52,201 bases of DNA from Micromonospora orduensis (GTDB lineage Bacteria; Actinomycetota; Actinomycetes; Mycobacteriales; Micromonosporaceae). The notes below the pieces were generated by a model that saw only the letters and a program-made list of their open reading frames with translations, was not told the DNA's origin and made no database searches. The first letter of the stretch is position 1. Each line of letters opens with the position of its first letter. The position numbers and the translations under genes are program-made. Location: positions 1 through 52,201 of the forward strand of contig NZ_VDFY01000218.1 in NCBI RefSeq assembly GCF_006228125.1. Direction: 5' to 3'. Shown here one piece after another: positions 51,252 through 52,201 of this stretch.

Positions 51252-52201
51252 ATGACACTCAAGACAAGGCTGTTCGGCGCCGTCCTGACGGTCCTCACGC
51301 TGGCCGCCGCCGCGCTGACGTTCGCCGCGCCGGCATCGGCGGCGACGCTGACACAGGTGACCGGCTTCGGCACCAACCCCACAAACCTCCAGATGCACCT
51401 GTACGTCCCGGACCGGGTGGCCGCCCGGCCGGCCGTCCTGCTCGCCCTGCACTACTGCACCGGATCGGGCCCCGCGTTCCACTCCGGCACCCAGTACGCG
51501 TCCCTCGCCGACCGGTACGGGTTCATCGTGATCTACCCGTCGGTGACCCGCAGCAGCAAGTGCTGGGACGTCGCCTCACCGCAGGCCCTGCGCCGCGGCG
51601 GCGGCAGTGACCCGGTCGGTCTCATGTCGATGGTCGACTACGTGAAGCAGCGGTACGCCGCCGACCCGACCCGGATCTTCGCCACCGGCACCTCGTCCGG
51701 GGCGATGATGACGAACGTCATGCTGGGCGACTACCCGGACGTGTTCGCCGCGGGCGCGTCCTTCGCCGGAGTGCCGTTCGCCTGCTTCGCCACCGGGGGC
51801 AGCTCGGAATGGAACAGCGAGTGCGCGAACGGGCAGCTCATCAAGACCGCACAGCAGTGGGGTGACCTGGTCCGCGGGGCGTACCCGGGCTACACCGGCC
51901 AGCGGCCACGGATGCAGATCTGGCACGGCACCAACGACGAGACACTGCGCTACCCGAACTTCGGCGAGCAGGTCAAGCAGTGGACCAACGTGCACGGGTT
52001 GAGCCAGACCCCGACGTACACCGACTCGCCGCAGTCCGGCTACACCCGCACCCGGTACGGCAGCAGCGGCCCGATGGCGCCGGTCGAGGCGATCAGCATG
52101 CAGGGCGTCTCGCACAACCTGCCTGTCGACGCGGCGCAGGTGATCCGCTTCTTCGGGCTGGACGGCACCACGCCGCCGCCGACCACGCCCCCGCCGACGA
52201 C
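51252..52201 (+). CDS. Secreted CE1/PHB-depolymerase-type esterase, 5' part
   Basis: The frame is open to the right edge; 316 residues are visible. ATG with GAGGAA 9 bp upstream. Signal peptide about 1-30 (APASA). Esterase of the PHB-depolymerase/feruloyl and acetyl-xylan esterase (CE1) type: Ser148 in TGTSSGAMM, Asp229 in WHGTNDETL, His288 in GVSHNL, with HYCTGSG as oxyanion region. A Pro/Thr linker (TTPPPTTPPPTT) starts at 306, so a carbohydrate-binding module probably follows outside the window. It would remove acetyl or feruloyl groups from xylan outside the cell. Confidence 0.9.
   Translation, partial: MTLKTRLFGAVLTVLTLAAAALTFAAPASAATLTQVTGFGTNPTNLQMHLYVPDRVAARPAVLLALHYCTGSGPAFHSGTQYASLADRYGFIVIYPSVTRSSKCWDVASPQALRRGGGSDPVGLMSMVDYVKQRYAADPTRIFATGTSSGAMMTNVMLGDYPDVFAAGASFAGVPFACFATGGSSEWNSECANGQLIKTAQQWGDLVRGAYPGYTGQRPRMQIWHGTNDETLRYPNFGEQVKQWTNVHGLSQTPTYTDSPQSGYTRTRYGSSGPMAPVEAISMQGVSHNLPVDAAQVIRFFGLDGTTPPPTTPPPT

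Overview
The window comes from a high-GC actinobacterium, most likely a Micromonosporaceae member (Micromonospora-like). The reasons are very high GC with C/G-ending codons throughout, GTG and TTG starts, many ATGA/GTGA stop-start overlaps, an F420-type LLM oxidoreductase, a GerMN-type lipoprotein after a two-component system, and a sugar ABC transporter without its own ATPase. It reads as ordinary chromosome. I found no tRNA, rRNA, CRISPR array, insertion sequence, prophage or integration site. The host assignment is inference from style, not from a marker gene.

Layout. (1) 1-5046: the end of a formate dehydrogenase operon (catalytic subunit cut by the window edge, Fe-S subunit, NrfD-like anchor), facing an oxalate/formate-antiporter-family MFS gene. 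(2) 5284-10426: a tightly coupled minus-strand operon of TetR, DUF4873, Baeyer-Villiger-type flavin monooxygenase, SDR and alpha/beta hydrolase, divergent from an AurF-like diiron oxygenase over a 48-bp control region. (3) 10455-16238: a 1470-residue secreted subtilisin with Kelch repeats, bracketed by two paralogous OmpR-type winged-helix proteins. (4) 16467-23400: a cell-envelope block. PAP2 phosphatase, response regulator, sensor kinase and lipoprotein run forward and meet, tail to tail, a reverse operon of acyltransferase-3 membrane protein, alanine racemase and D-Ala-D-X ligase. The acyltransferase-racemase pair looks like a VanT enzyme split in two. (5) 23550-27834: an LLM oxidoreductase, a KatE-type catalase and a secreted cutinase/polyester-hydrolase homologue.

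(6) 27966-38272: a complete Liv-type ABC importer (two ATPases, two permeases, one binding lipoprotein), TetR and large LuxR regulators, an acyl-CoA dehydrogenase and a MaoC hydratase. This suggests uptake and beta-oxidation-like breakdown of an organic acid, with distinct palindromes at two of its promoters. (7) 38321-52201: a hemicellulose locus that I read as glucuronoxylan/aldouronate use. It holds a CE7 acetyl-xylan esterase and its LacI regulator, a GH3 glycosidase, LplB/YtcP/LplA-type transporter genes, DUF624, a GH67 alpha-glucuronidase, a D-mannonate dehydratase, and a secreted CE1-type esterase cut by the right edge. Aldouronates would enter through the ABC system. GH67 would release (methyl)glucuronate, GH3 and CE7 would trim and deacetylate the xylo-oligomers, and mannonate dehydratase would serve the hexuronate pathway. 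A palindrome of the form TCCGAAA-N-TTTCGGA recurs at the LacI and GH3 promoters.

The most interesting items are the split VanT-like racemase operon beside a VanRS-like two-component system, the twin atypical winged-helix regulators around the protease, the two tiny coupled ORFs around DUF624, and the polyester-hydrolase homologue. Palindromes, terminators and promoters were found by eye and carry moderate confidence.
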